A stretch of DNA of 8,346 nucleotides from Deltaproteobacteria bacterium (GTDB lineage Bacteria; Desulfobacterota; Desulfobacteria; Desulfobacterales; UBA11574). Position 1 is the stretch's first letter, and every line of letters starts with the position of its first letter. Under the pieces are notes generated by a model. The model had not been told where the DNA came from, did not search any database, and worked only from the letters and a program-made list of their open reading frames with translations. Positions 6,142 through 8,346 of the stretch are shown in pieces. The stretch is taken from positions 1 to 8,346 of the forward strand of contig JAFDCA010000012.1 of assembly GCA_019313025.1 (NCBI GenBank). The letters are read 5' to 3'. A program made the position numbers and the translations under genes.

Positions 6142-8007
6142 ATGTATAAAAATTTCTTTGGCTTCAATGAAAGACCATTCAAGCTCGTTCCGAACCCTGC
6201 TTATCTTTTTTTGAGTAGAAGTCACGAAGAAGCGCTTGCCCATCTTACCTACGCCGTTATCCAAGGTGAGGGTTTTATGGAGATTACAGGTGAAGTCGGG
6301 ACCGGTAAAACAACACTCTGTCGGGCATTTCTCGAACACCTGGACAAGGATACAAAAGCGGCGTATATCTTTAACCCGAATCTTAACTCGATAGAGCTGC
6401 TCAGAACCGTTAATGATGAATTCGGTATTCCATCGGATGCAGACAATGCCAAAGACTTAATCGACACACTGAATTCCTTTCTTATCGAGCAAAAAACCCA
6501 AGGAAAAAACACGATTCTCCTCATCGACGAGGCTCAGAATCTGACAAATGAGGTTTTGGAACAATTGCGTTTGCTTTCCAATCTTGAGACCGCCAAACAT
6601 AAGCTTTTACATATCATTTTAGTGGGCCAGCCAGAACTGAAAGAAAAACTCAATTCCCACGAACTCAGGCAATTGAGACAAAGAATATCTTTGAGTTGCC
6701 AGCTGATTCCTTTGAGCTTTAAAGACGTTCGAGACTATATTCAACACCGTATTCATGTCGCCTCCGGGAAACCGGAGGTCCAATTTACCGATGCCGCATA
6801 TCGCTCCATTTATAACTATTCGCAGGGCATTCCTCGACTCATCAATATCGTCTGCGACCGGGCGCTTCTGACGGCATTCGGCCTTGATCAAAAGGAAATT
6901 ACACAGAAAATCGTCAAGGCATCCATCGAGGAATTAACCGAGGGGAGTGACGTAAACAAAAACAGCTTTAAGAAACGTAAAAAAGCAATTCTATTGTTTT
7001 TTTCATTGTCTGTAATCCTATTGATGATCTTTTACCATCATCAACGATTGTTAAAGATTAAAACGATATTGAATTCACCTGAAACAAAAAAAGTCGATTC
7101 ATTTTATTCAATAAACGAAGAAAAATCGGACCCAGCTGATACGGCTTCTAAGGCAAAACCACCGGTTCCCACCCTTACTTCTGCTGTTACAAAAAAACCG
7201 ATCCCCATTGTTATTGCATCCGAGTTAAAAAAAATCGAGGTACAGAAAGAAAAAGCTCTTGAATCCGAGTCAAAAACAATCAGGGTACAAAAAGAAAAAA
7301 CTCTTGAACCTGTTATTGAGCCCATTACAAAACCCGTCCGGAATTTGGGCGATCTTCTGAAAACAATGAACAGGCTCTCTTCAAGAAGAATGGCCATTAA
7401 GGTGGCATTAAATTTGTGGAACATTGAGCCCGAAATAAAAGTAGGCCTTGATACCATGGATGATGATCAGGCCTTTTTTCGGGCTGTTGCAAAGAAATAC
7501 AATCTTTTGATACGCCGAATTGAAGGAAATTTAAATGCCATAAAAAAATTGAACCTGCCGGTTATTATGGCCGTACATTTGAATCAAGGCGTTTCTCCCG
7601 TATATCTTGCGCTCATCAAAATAGATACCCAAAAAGTGACACTTAGAGGAGGAAATCAGGATATATCAATAGAACTGACACCGGCTGAGATTGACTCTTA
7701 TTGGTCAGGCGTGGCATACATTCCATGGAAAAATTTCCTCTCAATAACCGGAACCGTTCCTTTAGATTCTCCGAAGCATTCCATAACAACACTTAAAATG
7801 CTCTTGCGGGATATTGGGTTTAAAGAGATCAAAATAAACCCTTTTTATGACGACAAAACCCGACAAGCGATAAAAAAAATCCAGAGAAAATATGGCCTAC
7901 ATATTGACGGTACGGTAGGCTCTACAACCAAAATTGCGCTTTATAATGAAAAAAAGGTTTTTAAACGACCCCATATTGTCAATGTCGCAAATCCGTTTGT
8001 TCGATGA
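6142..8007 (+). CDS. gspA: ExeA/GspA-type AAA+ ATPase with periplasmic peptidoglycan-binding domain
   Basis: Membrane ATPase of the ExeA/GspA family, which with GspB binds peptidoglycan and helps place the secretin of the type II secretion system. The cytoplasmic part (about residues 1-270) opens with YKNFFGFNERPFKLVPNP and holds a Walker A GEVGTGKTT (50-58), Walker B ILLIDEAQN (125-133), a sensor-like VGQPEL (161-166) and a likely arginine-finger segment RQRIS (179-183). One membrane span lies at about 281-298. A Lys/Glu/Pro-rich periplasmic linker follows (300-400) and contains a 15-residue duplication. Residues about 405-540 match the C39-peptidase-like region of this family but hold no cysteine. 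Residues 545-602 form a PG_binding_1 domain (IKKIQRKYGLHIDG, TVGSTTKIAL). The gene is complete at 621 aa, has a good ribosome site, and is followed 99 bp later by gspB. MshM-type pilus ATPases are related, but lack of pilus genes and the following gspB favour GspA. Confidence 0.87.
   Translation: MYKNFFGFNERPFKLVPNPAYLFLSRSHEEALAHLTYAVIQGEGFMEITGEVGTGKTTLCRAFLEHLDKDTKAAYIFNPNLNSIELLRTVNDEFGIPSDADNAKDLIDTLNSFLIEQKTQGKNTILLIDEAQNLTNEVLEQLRLLSNLETAKHKLLHIILVGQPELKEKLNSHELRQLRQRISLSCQLIPLSFKDVRDYIQHRIHVASGKPEVQFTDAAYRSIYNYSQGIPRLINIVCDRALLTAFGLDQKEITQKIVKASIEELTEGSDVNKNSFKKRKKAILLFFSLSVILLMIFYHHQRLLKIKTILNSPETKKVDSFYSINEEKSDPADTASKAKPPVPTLTSAVTKKPIPIVIASELKKIEVQKEKALESESKTIRVQKEKTLEPVIEPITKPVRNLGDLLKTMNRLSSRRMAIKVALNLWNIEPEIKVGLDTMDDDQAFFRAVAKKYNLLIRRIEGNLNAIKKLNLPVIMAVHLNQGVSPVYLALIKIDTQKVTLRGGNQDISIELTPAEIDSYWSGVAYIPWKNFLSITGTVPLDSPKHSITTLKMLLRDIGFKEIKINPFYDDKTRQAIKKIQRKYGLHIDGTVGSTTKIALYNEKKVFKRPHIVNVANPFVR
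7222..7311 (+). repeat. 45-bp in-frame tandem duplication in gspA
   Basis: Two adjacent 45-bp units (7222-7266 and 7267-7311) match at 37 of 45 positions by my count and encode residues 361-375 and 376-390 of GspA, sharing VQKEK and 10 of 15 residues. The repeat lies in the periplasmic linker and only alters its length and charge. Confidence 0.75.
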
Positions 8008-8106
8008 TTTTTTCTATGCATTCAAATGGACATTGATACAAAGGGGGCAGACGGTATTTCTTGATTAGCACATTTTTATTAAGAGTATACAGAGAGTATT
8101 TCTAAA
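8008..8106 (+). other. Intergenic gap gspA-gspB
   Basis: This 99-bp gap has no convincing gene. TTGATA (8033-8038) and TTGATT (8061-8066) resemble -35 boxes, and TATACA (8086-8091) resembles a -10, but the spacers (47 and 19 bp to TATACA) are not ideal. No terminator hairpin is seen, so gspB may be co-transcribed with gspA. Confidence 0.35.
8091..8096 (+). promoter_or_regulatory. Weak ribosome binding site of gspB
   Basis: AGAGAG lies 10 nt before the TTG at 8107. It is a modest match, but it supports the unusual start codon together with the family-typical N-terminus. Confidence 0.4.
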
Positions 8107-8346
8107 TTGAGTTCAATTTTAAAGGCTTTAAAAAAGCTTGAAAATCAAGCTACAGACCAAAACCAAGTTCGATTCTGGCGGCCAGAACCCCCTATTCAAA
8201 ACCACGACCATGAGCGGATAAATGGTCATCTGCCTTTTAAAAAACGCTATGTTATTATTTTCGCTGGTTTTGTCTTTGCTATCGGCATCGGGGTAATTTT
8301 GAGCCAGAAATTCCATGAAAAAAAAACAGACTTCATAACAAAAAAA
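8107..8346 (+). CDS. gspB: GspB-like T2SS assembly protein, N-terminal part (TTG start, cut by window end)
   Basis: The reading frame from TTG 8107 stays open to the window edge (80 codons). It begins MSSILKALKKLENQATDQ when TTG is read as Met, which is the characteristic N-terminus of GspB/ExeB-type proteins (MSxILKALKKLE). In the family GspB partners GspA in the inner membrane, and its periplasmic domain aids secretin placement. A short cytoplasmic segment is followed by basic residues (FKKR, 44-47) and one membrane span at about 48-65, so the rest should be periplasmic; that part, with the expected C-terminal domain, lies beyond the window. The only upstream signal is a weak AGAGAG. The gspA-gspB order is as expected. 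There is no ATG near the start, so the gene is easily missed. Identity rests on the N-terminal motif, topology and neighbour. Confidence 0.77.
   Translation, partial: MSSILKALKKLENQATDQNQVRFWRPEPPIQNHDHERINGHLPFKKRYVIIFAGFVFAIGIGVILSQKFHEKKTDFITKK

Noticed and set aside
7104..7457. 117-codon open frame on the - strand.
   Set aside because: It is antisense to the low-complexity linker of gspA and has no family resemblance or ribosome site.
1..8346. CRISPR array, tRNA or rRNA genes, insertion sequence or phage genes.
   Set aside because: No regularly spaced direct repeats, no tRNA-like cloverleaf, and no transposase, integrase or phage proteins were seen on either strand.

Overview
The window carries two unrelated gene groups. 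A four-gene set on the + strand encodes a complete 2-oxoacid (pyruvate-type) oxidoreductase. It is flanked on both sides by type II secretion (T2SS) genes: gspF on the - strand at the left, and gspA followed by the start of gspB on the + strand at the right. AT-leaning DNA, an anaerobic-type Fe-S/TPP enzyme, and a T2SS with an ExeA/GspA-type ATPase suggest a Gram-negative anaerobe. A member of the Desulfobacterota (former Deltaproteobacteria) is my best guess. This is inference from gene content; no taxonomic marker is present.

Layout: 53-1279 (-) gspF; 1280-1523 divergent regulatory region with two inverted repeats and candidate promoters on both strands; 1524-2093 (+) gamma subunit; a 125-bp gap with nested inverted repeats; 2219-3958 (+) a 579-aa fusion of a GltD/NfnB-type FAD-NAD(P)H oxidoreductase with a C-terminal two-[4Fe-4S] ferredoxin (delta-like) domain; 3955-5112 (+) alpha subunit, overlapping the previous gene by 4 bp; 5147-6061 (+) TPP-binding beta subunit; 6142-8007 (+) gspA; 8107 to the window edge (+) the N-terminus of gspB, read from a TTG start. 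No gene-free stretch exceeds about 250 bp.

How they work together: alpha, beta and gamma would oxidise a 2-oxoacid with CoA on TPP and pass electrons to the Fe-S cluster of beta. In an ordinary four-subunit POR the small delta ferredoxin subunit then hands electrons to free ferredoxin. Here the delta ferredoxin domain is covalently joined to a flavoprotein with FAD- and NAD(P)-binding motifs. The complex therefore probably couples 2-oxoacid oxidation to NAD(P)+ directly, like the 2-oxoglutarate:NADP+ oxidoreductase (KorABC) of Azoarcus evansii, but with a pyruvate-type, four-gene catalytic core. This is the most interesting part of the window. The flanking T2SS genes look like two halves of a split secretion locus; there is no evident functional link to the oxidoreductase.
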